64,000 bases of DNA, taken from assembly GCA_034766995.1 (NCBI GenBank), contig CM068325.1, forward strand, positions 1,313,969-1,377,968, written 5' to 3'. Positions 45,136 to 54,984 of the stretch are shown here, one piece after another. A model generated the notes under the pieces. That model was not told where the DNA came from. It saw nothing but the letters and a program-made list of their open reading frames with translations, and made no database searches. How positions within the stretch are numbered: the first letter of the stretch is position 1; every line of letters begins with the position of its first letter. This DNA comes from Acanthacorydalis orientalis. Taxonomy: Eukaryota; Arthropoda; Insecta; Megaloptera; Corydalidae. A program made the position numbers and the translations under genes.

Positions 45136-45932
45136 TGCAGACCTTCTATAATGTCAAAATGCGCACACTTATTAATTTAATAATAAATGTTATTTTATTT
45201 AGTAATGAGCAGTGCAGATCCTATTCTGAATTGTACTGTGGACTGACTCAAATTTGAAACTGTACTGTGTTTGTTGGCAGCACGAGAGACAGATAAAAAG
45301 TCGTGTCAATCAACAACTAGCCTGCTATAGAATATGCAATCTGCGTTCGTATGCACCGGCCAGCTGCGATTTTAAAGTGACACCCACTTCTGACACCGAC
45401 CACACACACTCGGGTCTGGACACGATATATAGATAGATATATTTAGTGGTACAGTGCGTGGAGAAGTGTCTCTTAATAATAATACAAAAATAGATAAGAA
45501 TTTATTTAAAAATTATTACAGATAACAACGGCGATGGATAATGCATCTACACGAGCCAAAGGTGGATCGCCATCTATCCCTCCGCACACACTCTAACCCT
45601 TGCGTTGTTTATTGATTATCTTATACTGTCGTCCACGCACACTACGTCCATTGCATTGTTATAATTTATCTTATAATATCAATATATATCAAAAACGACA
45701 ACGGTGCATTCCGCGGCAGCACACGGACGGTGGATCTAGACGATGCTTTTCAGGCGTCGTCTAACATTAGATACAAATTCGAAATCTGGCGGGGAAGAAA
45801 TAACCAATACTGTAAAACAATGTTTCTGCAATATTAATTTAAATATTTTACATTTATTCAACAGTATTTTTTTTTTATTATTTAGTTTTATAAATTGCGT
45901 CAAATCTTACAACATTTGCATCCAATTATAAA

Positions 45933-45938
<6 letters not shown>
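45136..45938 (-). other. Possible LTR-retrotransposon leader remnant
   Basis: On the minus strand at about 45395-45370 a primer-binding-like ggtgtcagaagtgggtgtc occurs, as used by several insect gypsy elements. The sequence 5' of it (45400-45740) would be an LTR. No partner LTR or Gag frame is visible, so this remains tentative. (TA)n occupies 45939-46001. Confidence 0.3.
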
Positions 45939-46003
<65 letters not shown>

Positions 46004-46328
46004 TAGATCAAAGAAGTTTCCATACAGCTAGCTGTATCAAAGATTTTCGATTATTTTATTCTGAATTGTTTTAATTTTTTAAGAATTTTATTATTAATTG
46101 TAACCTAAATAGTGACTTTGATTAGGTACCATGAAATTAACCATATTTATACGTAATTTCAAAATTAATGTTATGTTAAAAAACGCTACCTTACTAACAG
46201 GCGTCAAAAAAGTTTCCACACACTCCGCATTATTCTATGGAATTTACTTGTTTGTCGTCGGGGAAGTCCCCGTTTTACTAGTTGTTAGTGTGCTAAAAGG
46301 TATCAGTACCAATTTAGTTTCGCTTATA

Positions 46329-47229
46329 AAGGGAAGATACGATCTCGGAAATTGACTTTGGGACCAAACTTCGTATAGAGTTAGCGTACTCCAAAGGTAT
46401 TAATATAGTAACGTACTAGTTCGCACTATCCAGCCATTATCGAGAAAAAAAGGCTCCAAAATTTTTGCATCTTATAAGAGAAATTATTTCTCCGACATGC
46501 AACTAGCTTGATAGCTTTGTGGTAACCCGCAGACTTGAAGTGTCTGACGTATCAGGTGCAAGTCTCGCTCGATTCATGCAGCTTTTTTCTTCTTCACCTG
46601 AATAATAATTGAATGCATTTTATTAAAAAAAATTATTTAAATCAAGATAACATAACATTTTCTTGCAATTTTCTTTCAAAAAATGCTCTTTTTTAAATTT
46701 TTACATTTTTATTTCAGTAAAGGATTTTCTCAAAAAGTTTTTTTAATTTTTTGCAATATTTTGCAAACATGAACACTTTAATATACGAATATGTTTGTAA
46801 AATAATGCTAAAAATTAAAAAAATTGAGAAAAGAAAACATTTTCTGAAATAAGAATGTAAAAATTTAAAAAAGAGCGTTTTTCGAAAGAAAATTACAAGA
46901 AAATGTTATTTCGTCTTTAAATTTTTTTTAATAAAATACATTAAATAATTATACAGTAAAGAAAAATAACTGCATGAATCGAACGAGACTCGACCTGACA
47001 CGTCTGACCTTTTAAGCCAGCTCGCTACCGACTAGCAATCAAGCTAGTTAAAAACGTTGATTAATTCTTCTCTCATAAGCCTGATGCAGAAACTTTGGAG
47101 CCTTTATTCTCGAAAATGGTTGGATAGTGCGACCTAGTACATTACTAGATTAACACCTTTGGGGTACACTACGACTACACGATGTGAGGTCCCAAAGAGA
47201 ATTTCCGAGGTCGTATCCTCCCCTTGTTA
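46329..47229. mobile_element. Foldback copy 3: palindromic element with two tRNA-like modules
   Basis: Two ~440 bp arms, reverse complements of each other, meet near 46780. The left arm starts aagatacgatctcggaaatt and the right arm ends ggtcgtatcctccccttgt. In the left arm, 46505-46577 is tRNA-like: tagctttgtgg (A-box position), then cagac-ttgaagt-gtctg at 46530-46546, a perfect 5-bp stem with a 7-base loop like an anticodon arm reading GAA. A degenerate B box (aggtgcaagtctc) follows. An 11-bp direct repeat ttgttagtgtg is at 46282 and 47224. No protein coding. Confidence 0.8.
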
Positions 47230-47389
47230 GTGTGGTCGAAATATATAGGCGTTTGAATGGAAATACTTTTGTCAATTCGCGAATTAACTATTAGTTTAAG
47301 ATCTGAAGGGTAATCTTTGAGGCGGATAGCAAAAACTGTCTAAAGGTCACATGCGACAATGCAATATATAGTAAATAAACACAAAAAGC

Positions 47390-48240
47390 TAAAAACAATT
47401 GAAAATCGACCTCGTTCTGGTCGACCAAGAAAATTAGAAAATATACACAGACGAGCCACTCTCAGAACTATACATGAAGATCCCGAAACAAGTGCACCCG
47501 AGCTCACAAACATGCTAAAAAAATAAACACCAAATAGAAATTGTAACCGAAACAGTAATAAATGTATTACGCAAGGCGGGATTTAAGAGACATGTATCGA
47601 GGAGAATGTCTTACATTAGCAAGAAAAATAAATTACTAAGATTGGCATGCAACGGCACATGTTACTAAGCCTCCATGCTTTTGAAAATCAGTTCTGTTCA
47701 CTTATGAGTCGAAATTTTATGTTTCTGGTTCCGATTGAAAGATTCTAGTGTGGAGGGAAAGAAACGAAGAACCAAAAACAAAAATTTGCGTTTTACTGTT
47801 CAGCATGGTGGATATAATGTTCTAGTCTGAGGGTCTATGAGTGCTTTGGGAGTGGGCAACTTAAAATGTATTGAAGGTACAACGGACCAACACATATATT
47901 TGGATATGTTGAAGGAAAATTCAATATCTAGCGTCCAAAAACTCGATCTTCAGGAATAATTCATCTTTCAACATGATAATGATCTCAAGCAAACAGCACG
48001 GCGGATCAAGGAGAATGGATGATATAAATTGTATCAAAACAACATCATACACCCCGAAAATCACCAGATATGAATCCAATAGAGCATTCGCGGGACGAAA
48101 TAGAAGGAAGAGTTAGAAATCGTACCATTCGAAACGAAGAAGAGTAAGAAGTTGTCATACAAGAAGAATGGCATTCCATCGATGCGGATCTAACAAATAA
48201 ATTTATAGGTGGAGTGAAAAAACGCACGCTGGTGGTGATA
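47390..48240 (+). pseudogene. Tc1-like transposase, decayed
   Basis: Readable pieces: TIENRPRSGRPRKLENIHRR, then TIHEDPETSAPELTNMLKK (HTH region), GFKRHVSRRMSYISKKNKLL, the first catalytic block FTYESKFYVSGSD, a central block around ALGVGNLKCIEG and the second block FQHDNDLKQTA. The third catalytic region is readable near 48050-48090 (SPDMNPIEHS). Several stops and frameshifts occur, for example near 47523, 47745 and 47960. Confidence 0.65.
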
Positions 48241-48558
48241 AACGCAAAGGGTGGTCCAACAAGTTACTAATGTTTCACAGAATACTGATGCAATTCATGT
48301 ATTTTAATACATAATTACTGTGCCTATTGAGTGTATGGGGACATTTTTGGATTTCGAATATTGATTTTTATTATTCTAACTTGTGTTTTGATTTTACTGA
48401 TTAATAATGTAATATTTTCTGCGTGTCGTCATCCTGTTTGTATGATTACAAATAGTATGCGATCTGCATATTTCCATAATAAATACATTATTATTGTTGT
48501 TATAAACAAAAAACTAAAATTATCACAAGTGTATTACTTCTTTGATTCAGTGTATATA

Positions 48559-49880
48559 CGAGGTGTGGTCAAAAAGTAACGAGAATTATTTTTTTTCTCA
48601 AAAACTATTCAGTTATTCTTCAATTTCGAATTTGTCCCCTTCAAAGTAATCTCCCCCTGACATGAGACATTTTTGCCAACGCTTTTTCCAGTCTTCAAAG
48701 CACTTTTCAAACTCACTTTTTAATACAGCTCTTAGCTCCTTCAGCGATTCCTCTTTTATCTCATCAATGGTATCAAAACGTCGTCCTTTCAATATTTTTT
48801 TCAACCTTGGGAACAAAAAAAAGTCACAGGGTGCCATGTCCGGTGAATATGGTGCCTGGGGTATCACAATAGTATTATTTTTTGCCAAAAATTCACGCAC
48901 AACTAACGAGGTGTGAGAGGGAGCGTTATCGTGATGCAGTTTCCACGAATTGTTTTGCCACAATATCGGTCGTTTTCGTCGAATTGCTTCGCGTAAACGG
49001 CGCATAACTTCCAAGTAGTATTCATTATTGACAGTGCATCATGAATTCCTACCAGAAGGTCGCACTATGCCCTTCGAATCAAAAAAAAACAGTGAGAAGA
49101 ACCTTCACTTTTGATCGAACTTGACGAATTTTTTTCGGTCTCGGCTCACCAGGCAGCTTCCATTGCGATGATTGTGCCCTGGTTTCAACGTCATGCCCAT
49201 AAACGCATGTTTCGTCACCAGATATGGTGCAATTCATAAATTCTGGATCGTTATTGGCTTTATTCAGCAATTCTTCGGAGACATCTATTCGATGTTGTTT
49301 TTGATCAAAATTCAACAATTTTGGGACGAATTTGGCTGCCACACGTGTCATGCCTAAAACGTCAGTGAAAATTGCTTGACATGATCCACATGATATACCA
49401 ATATCATCAGCGACTTCTCTGATAGAGATTCGTCGATCTTTTAAAATCATTTGCTTAACTTCCTCGACGTTATCCTCATTAATTGAAGTGTTAGGGCGCC
49501 CAGAACGATCATCATGTTCGACGCTATCACGACCGTCTGAAAAACGTTTATACCACTCATAAATTCTTGGTTTACTCATACTAGAGTCACCATAGGCCTT
49601 TCTTAATATTTCACACACTTTGTTGCACTTTATTTCATTTTTTACGCAAAACTTAATACAAATTCTTTGATCCATTTTTTTTAATGAACAAAAATCGCTG
49701 AGCTCAAAAAACACGTCTTATCTTAGCGGCTGCCACTTAAAAAGTAAACAATGAAAACAGCTGAAAATTTTTTTATACTTTAGGGACATATGTACCAACA
49801 TAATAAAAAAAATTTTTGACAAACGGACTCTTCAAACCCGCGAAATTTAAAAATTCTCGTTACTTTTTGATCACACCTTG
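48559..49880 (-). mobile_element. Second mariner family (rosa-like), inactivated
   Basis: 1,322 bp flanked by TA. Inverted termini of about 28 bp: cgaggtgtggtcaaaaagta at 48559 and, in reverse complement, caaggtgtgatcaaaaagta at 49880. The termini and transposase differ from the other mariners in the window, so this is a separate invasion. A TA microsatellite begins at the right edge. Confidence 0.88.
48613..49714 (-). pseudogene. Rosa-like mariner transposase with frameshift and stop
   Basis: The N-terminal frame (49714 to 49079) contains HTH motifs (SMSKPRIYEWYKRFSDGRDS, then REVADDIGISCGSCQAIF) and the first catalytic block SGDETCVYGHD; the Trp normally after DET is Cys. An extra T in a nine-T run near 49082 shifts the frame. 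The continuation has TGA near 49040. The second frame (49014 to 48613) carries HHDNAPSHTS and PYSPDMAPCDFFLF, completing the triad. Two lesions plus the Trp change mark it as dead. Confidence 0.85.
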
Positions 49881-49925
<45 letters not shown>

Positions 49926-49929
<4 letters not shown>

Positions 49930-50600
49930 ATTGGGATAATATAAACGATACGAGCAGAGAGAGCGGGAGCCAGAGCCCCCTAGTAGTTAAAAAAATGTTT
50001 AGTTATCTCAAATGCCTTGATTTAATTTCTTTCATTTCGATGCTCTACTGTAATTACGTCAATTAATTTGAGTTTTTTAGGTCAATTGTAAGATGGTTTT
50101 GTCTAATAAAAATTTTTATAGTCCGATGCTGTGCTGTCAATTTGTACACGCACGTTATTAAAATCAGCTACGCAAGTTGGCTCAACGGAATACATTTTTT
50201 TTCACTTGGTTATCTCGACGGAAGCATATTCGTCTTAAATACAAATTCTTCAATACTAATACATAGCGGCCAACCACCTCTCATTGTTGGCTCCACTTTT
50301 TTTTACAGTGTAAAAGAAATTAGATCGTTATTAAGAACATTGGACGTAGAAGTTACCGGCATTAAAAAACCAAAAATTATCTCTAAAGTCGAGTTTTCTG
50401 TCACGAACATGAACAGGATAACCGATTAGCTGCTTAATTTGCTACATATAAAATGTCGATGGTGTAATGTCCCTGAATTGAATAACGAATCGAGACTAGC
50501 CGGGATAAAGACAAATACCGGGATCGGATCAAGTCTAAACGGGATTCATACGAGCAATAGCCGATCAGGATGTAAACCCTAAACATGCGTTATGACAGGG
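49926..50600 (+). repeat. Uncharacterised dispersed repeat U, copy 1, with a 95-aa frame
   Basis: Includes an open frame 50142-50429 (LDGSIFVLNTNSSILIHSGQ, then PPLIVGSTFFYSVKEIRSLL). About 130 bp at its 3' end (aagaaattagatcgttatta, then agaacattgg ... tgaacaggataacc) recur in reverse orientation at 56380-56560. I recognise no family. It may be the 3' end of a decayed mobile element or a duplicated host exon. It ends where a Gypsy1 LTR begins. Confidence 0.4.
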
Positions 50601-50762
50601 TTCATTTATGTAGGATTTAAAGATACAGTGGACAGAGGATAGGGGGAGTGACGCAACTAGAACGGCATCATCTGATCACTCGGGCATTGGATAGTTTGCC
50701 GGGTAACTAAGGGCAACGTGACTACGAACATTATTTATTATTATTATGATAATGGACATTGT
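50600..50762 (+). mobile_element. Gypsy1 LTR fragment
   Basis: Starts exactly at tgtaggatttaaagat, the same LTR edge seen at 53113, and matches that LTR to about gacattgtttttgtt. It then joins Gypsy1 Gag-leader sequence on the opposite strand, an inverted junction that a simple insertion does not explain. Confidence 0.7.
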
Positions 50763-51332
50763 TTTTGTTGGATATTATTGACGAGTCTCCGTTCTTCCGC
50801 TAGCAATGCTCGTTCGCGTTCCAAAAGGTCTCTTTCGCGTCTTCGTAAGTCACGCTCGCGGTCAGAAAGCCTGTCGGAAATCTTCCACATTGTATAGATT
50901 CAACCGATGAGATGTTCTCACTCCAGTTAAATTGGTCAGTATTTCAGTTTGATCAAACATTATCCCATTTTTAATATTCATTTGTCAAATTACAATACTC
51001 TCTGATTGTTAATTTAATGAAAACGCTACTGGAATTTTTTTTTCCTCGTTTCGAACACCGTACACAGCCATCGTCTTTGATCACTTTTATGTTGCGTCGT
51101 TTGTAAAAATGTTATCTTAATTATTCATCTCACTTGCACTACTAAATGCTAACTTAATTATTCGTCTTCATATGGAAATCGTCTTAACACACTATTCCGT
51201 GTCACGTCGTTTGTGAATGCGTCTCCGCGTCGTCTTCTTTACGTCTTACTTGCACTTTCAAACTTTTATCACTCGGCATGTATTCTTAAATTGTTGCATT
51301 TTCGGATTGTCGAATCTTCGGATTGTTGAATC
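50763..51332 (-). pseudogene. Gypsy1 Gag start and leader (minus strand)
   Basis: Collinear with 21300-21900: the Arg/Glu-rich start (gaacgcgagcattgctagcg on the minus strand) and leader with aagaatacatgccgagtgat. It is interrupted on its LTR-proximal side by the Gypsy2 solo LTR at 51333; the primer-binding area resumes at 51992. Confidence 0.65.
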
Positions 51333-51472
51333 TGTTATCACTTGGATATATTATAACATAAATGATGCAGGTTTGAAATAAAACAACAAATATTTGTTTA
51401 CTATTATTGTTTAATTGTTGTTACTGTGATGAATATAACCACACGGGTTCTATTACTTGACTGACTTATGAG

Positions 51473-51644
51473 ATTTTTTTTTTTACAGTTTTAAGTTTTT
51501 GTCTGATATTGTTACCAATCTCGGTATTCTTGAGGCGAGTTGTCGATCCTTGGGATTAAATCCCTTTTATCTAGATTTTAACTTGTGTTTTTAGCAATCT
51601 TGCTGTTATTCTGTTCCAAATCATGAATTTTGCGCTAGAAAAAT
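51473..51644 (-). mobile_element. 5'-truncated poly(A) retrocopy
   Basis: 172 bp flanked by tgacttatgag (51462-51472 and 51645-51655). On the minus strand it ends in an A-run of about 12 after a possible ORF end (NPKDRQLASRIPRLVTISDK then NLKL and a stop). Target duplication plus poly(A) indicates LINE-mediated retrotransposition. The source, a LINE 3' end or a host mRNA, is not clear. Confidence 0.7.
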
Positions 51645-51681
51645 TGACTTATGAGTTCTCAACTACCTTTTATATACTGTT

Positions 51682-51786
51682 GTGGCTAAGCTTAACAATC
51701 AACCGAAATAGAACAACATACTATCGCCGATTGTCGTCGGACGCTATTCATAATTCTCAGCCTATATACGTTCAAGTTGATTGTTG

Positions 51787-51841
<55 letters not shown>

Positions 51842-51903
51842 AATTATTGTACAATTTATTTGAAACTAATATCAATCAACTTAAAGATATAAATGCACAC
51901 GTG
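51682..51903. mobile_element. 222-bp insertion with 14-bp target duplication
   Basis: Flanked by ttttatatactgtt at 51668-51681 and 51904-51917. It contains a (TA)n tract (51790-51838) bracketed by inverted caagttgattgttgata and tatcaatcaactt segments. No coding. Possibly a small non-autonomous element; the type is not determined. Confidence 0.65.
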
Positions 51904-52017
51904 TTTTATATACTGTTCTCGATGATGAAATTCATTAGTCAGCCGTGACACATTTATAAATAAGTACAGCAGTGAGGATGGATACATAACAAATCCCACT
52001 TCTGGTAAATCATAGGG

Positions 52018-52200
52018 TTGTTAATTGAAAAGACCGAATACAAAAAGACAGCTTTATTTCTCATCCACAAAATACAATGTCCATAATCATGATAATAATA
52101 AATAATATTCGTCGTCACGTTACTCTCAGTTACCCGGCAAACTATCCAGTGCCCGAGTGATCGGATGATGCCGTTCTACTTGCGTCACTCCCCTTCAATC
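52018..52200 (-). mobile_element. Gypsy1 LTR (minus strand)
   Basis: On the minus strand this is the Gypsy1 LTR: tagtttgccgggtaactgag, a gaaataaagctgtc polyadenylation-like stretch and terminus ttaacaaccctatga. It is followed by ttaccagaagtgggatt, a primer-binding-like site, before the Gypsy2 solo LTR. On the other side it is cut near 52195 and joined to plus-strand integrase sequence. Confidence 0.7.
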
Positions 52201-53197
52201 CGACAGATAAGAGTGATGGACCGCTGGATACCTACCATATCGACCGTGTGGGTCCACTCACCGTAACCAGCAAAAGCTATAAGCATATATTCGTTGTCAT
52301 CGACGCATTCACGAAGTTCATATGGCCTATATCCAAGGAAGACGCTGACTTCAAATGAACCTTTAAAGAAACTGGAGCTTCAAAGTACGACTTTCGGAAA
52401 TCCAACCCGGATTATCAGCGATCGTGGAACAGGATGCACGGCTGGACAGTTTGACGATTATTGCAATCGAAACAATATTAAACACATCCAAGATAACGAC
52501 TGGTGTCCCGATAGGCAATGGCCAGGTAGAGATGATCATGAGGATCATTATCAGCGTGCTGACTGAGCTGTCAATCGAAAATACGTCCGTGTGGTACAAG
52601 TACGTTAATTGAGTGCGGCAAGCTCTGAACAGTACGTACCGAAGAAGCATTGCGATGTCACCTTTTGAACTTCTAGTGGGGGTGAAGACGAACACGGTGG
52701 AACAAGTAAAAATAAAACAATATATTGAAGAAGAAAGTAGACGAAGTTTTAATGACGAGCGTCATATGCTCAGAGAGCAAACGAAAATTCAAATTAAAAA
52801 AATACAAGGGGAGAATATCAGGGAACACAATAATCGACGGAAACGGGCGTATCTTTATAAAAAATATGACGTGGTCGCTATCAAACGTACTCAGTATGGC
52901 ACCGGCTCAAAGATTAAAAAAAGGTTTTTAGGTCCTTACAAGGTGAACACTGTTTCAGGAAAGGAACGATATGAGGTAATTCGTAGTGGTGGAAAAGAGG
53001 GTCCCATGACGATGACCACCAGCGCAGACAACATGAAGCTATGGGCTGATATCAGCTCGGAGTCGAATAGTGATGTGTCATCCGAGGCGGATGATCATCA
53101 GAAAAGGCCGAATGTAGGATTTAAAGATCCGGTGGACAGAAGAGAAGAGAGTGACGCAAGTAGACCGGCATCACCCGGTCACTCGGAGATAGGATAG
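52200..53197 (+). pseudogene. Gypsy1 integrase and Pol C-terminus, decayed
   Basis: Reads, through several frameshifts, as a retroviral-type integrase core (HIDRVGPLTV, FVVIDAFTKFIWP, TRIISDRGTG) followed from 52613 by an open 194-codon C-terminal frame (STYRRSIAMSPFELLVG, then YDVVAIKRTQYGTGSKIKKR, FLGPYKV). The final part (SADNMKLWADISSESNS) matches the end of the Pol frame at 18467-18862. Stops near 52355 and 52610 mark decay. It is on the opposite strand to the adjoining LTR at 52018. Confidence 0.75.
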
Positions 53198-53297
53198 TTT
53201 GCCGGGTAACTGAGGGCAGAGTGACTACGAACATTATTTATTATTATTATGATTATGGACATTGTATTTGTATTCGGTCGTTTCAAATAACAACCCT
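53113..53297 (+). mobile_element. Gypsy1 3' LTR
   Basis: 185 bp from tgtaggatttaaagatcc to caaataacaaccct. It overlaps the end of the Pol frame and is directly followed by the TA target of mariner copy 4, with the LTR sequence ending at or inside that target. Confidence 0.75.
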
Positions 53298-53300
53298 ATA

Positions 53301-54558
53301 CGAGGGTGGTCCCAGAAGTACCCGGCCTGACCTAGAGATGGTGGTAGATGTTTGAAAAATATCACTGTATTAGAAAGTACACAATCTATAAAGCATATGT
53401 TTCAAGTTTGAGGACGCCATGTTGTTTAGTATTTGTTTGGCAGCCGTCAATATTGAACGTTTTCAGTGAATTTGTGAAAATGGAGAAAATTTGTCATCGT
53501 TACGTGATACAATACTTTTATTTGAAAGGCCTCAGCCCAACCAATATAAAAGCTGAACTGGATTCTACTCTGGGTGAGTCTGCTCCTTCGTTTACAACAG
53601 TGAAATATTGGGTAGCAGGGTTTAAACGAGGCCGTACGAGCTGCCAAGACGAGCATCGCAGTGGTCGAGCACTGCGATGCTCGTACAATGAGGTGACGAC
53701 TCCAGAAACGGAGAAGAAAATCCACAAAGCGGTGCTGGATGATCGTCGACTGAAAGTGCGCGAGCCAGCAGACATAGTAGGCATTTCGAAAAGTGCGGTA
53801 CATCGCATATTATTTGAAAATTTGGACATGAGAGAGCTGTGTGCAAGACGGGTGCCGCGTTTGCTCACACTCGAGCGAAAACAGTGTCGTGAAGATGATG
53901 TCGTGATAACCATGGATGAAACATGAGTCCATCACTTCACACCCGAGACAAAAGAACAATCAGAACAATGGACTGAAAAGGGAGAACCGGCTCCAAAGAA
54001 GGCGAAGACCGTTTCAGCTGCAGGCAAGGTCATGGCGTCGGTTTTTCGGGATGCGCGTGGGATAATTTTCATTGACTATCTTGAAAAAGGAAAAACTATC
54101 AACGGCGAGTATTATGCGAACTTATTGCAACGTTTGAGCGAAGAAATCAAGCAAAAACGGCCGGATTTGGCTAAGAAGAAAGTGTTGTTTCATCAAGACA
54201 ATGCACCAGCTCACAAATCCGTCATTTCAATGGCCAAAATTAATGAATTAAAGATTGAATTGCTACCTCATGCACCCTATTCGCCAGATTTAGCCCTCTC
54301 GAATTATTTTCTGTTCCCAAACTTGAAAAAATGGCTCAGTGGTCAAAGATTTCCCAACGATGAAGAAGTGATGTCGGCAGTTAATGGGTATTTTGAGGAG
54401 CAAGACAGTTCTTATTATAAAAAGGGTATCGAACTTATTGAACATCGCTCGGAAAAGTGTATAGAGCTGAAAGGAGATTATGTTGAAAAATAAATATATT
54501 TTTTTCAAAAATTTTTGTGTTTTCTTTGTTGGGTCGGGTACTTCCGGGACCACCCTCG
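53301..54558 (+). mobile_element. Mariner copy 4, inactivated
   Basis: 1,258 bp flanked by TA, with the family's inverted termini. It sits at the edge of a Gypsy1 LTR. The transposase (ATG 53480) has an inverted, templated insertion at 53670-53684, a net 51-bp in-frame deletion after CREDD (about 53898) with filler bases copied from next to the break, and Trp to stop in the MDETW motif at 53924-53926. Confidence 0.9.
53480..54493 (+). pseudogene. Mariner transposase, copy 4
   Basis: Two open parts, 53480-53923 and 54032-54493, lie in one frame interrupted by TGA at 53924. The second part keeps HQDNAPAHK but the last catalytic Asp is lost (DLALSNYFLF). Compared with the intact copies it carries an insertion in the SGRPNEV region (RALRCSY), the 17-residue deletion before the first catalytic Asp, and several substitutions. 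Confidence 0.85.
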
Positions 54559-54651
54559 TATAATAAAGTGAAATTAATGTCGTATCTGAATTGAAATATT
54601 TGTTATCAATTTTATGAATCATGCATTTGATTAAAAAATCATACAACGTAA

Positions 54652-54846
54652 ATTATTATGTCTGCAAAATAAATAAAACAAAAAAAAAAAATGTGAATAT
54701 TCTTACGATAAGTGTATATATAAATATATACATTTATCGTAAGAATATTCACATTTTGAATAACTTATTTTGCAGATATGATAATTATATTTATTCAGTT
54801 CTAAGAAATTTATCACCAAGTACTATTCACTTGATGATAAATTTTG
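54652..54846. repeat. Adjacent short palindromes
   Basis: 54690-54755 folds on itself: tgtgaatattcttacgataa pairs perfectly with ttatcgtaagaatattcaca across an AT-rich loop. Weaker pairing extends outwards (gtctgcaaaataaat with attttgcagat). A second inverted repeat (aatttatcaccaagt and acttgatgataaatt) lies at 54808-54846. No coding. It may be a short foldback element or a hairpin transcript. Confidence 0.7.
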
Positions 54847-54984
54847 ACTACTCTCAACTGCATGATTATTAAAAATGATCACAAATATTCCAATTTAGAT
54901 TTGAATTTAATTTCACTATAATATATTTTCTATATATATATATATATAAAATTTGTTTTTGATGGAGAGTCAATTATTATACTT

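Larger units (their letters stand above)
46003..48355 (+). mobile_element. Tc1-like transposon hosting foldback copy 3
   Basis: The left end (atcaaagaagtttccataca) pairs with the right end (in reverse complement atccaaaaatgtccccataca) near 48331-48352. A second, internal gtcaaaaaagtttccacaca lies near 46205, as in Tc1-like elements with direct repeats. The transposase is at 47390-48240. A ~900 bp palindromic element is inserted at 46329-47229. Confidence 0.55.
51333..51991 (-). mobile_element. Gypsy2 solo LTR with two nested insertions
   Basis: Bounded by TGTTAT ... ATAACA, with 4-bp target duplications AATC immediately outside both ends. It is inserted in the leader of a Gypsy1 copy. Two younger insertions split it: 51473-51644 (poly(A) retrocopy, 11-bp duplication) and 51682-51903 (14-bp duplication). 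Without them it is about 240 bp, shorter than the 347-bp copy at 41891, so part of the LTR is deleted. Confidence 0.8.

Noticed and set aside
44859..45257. Tyr/Ile-repeat proteins encoded by (TA)n tracts (also at 18202-18417, 27954-28166 and 49878-50066)
   Set aside because: Translation of microsatellites, not genes.
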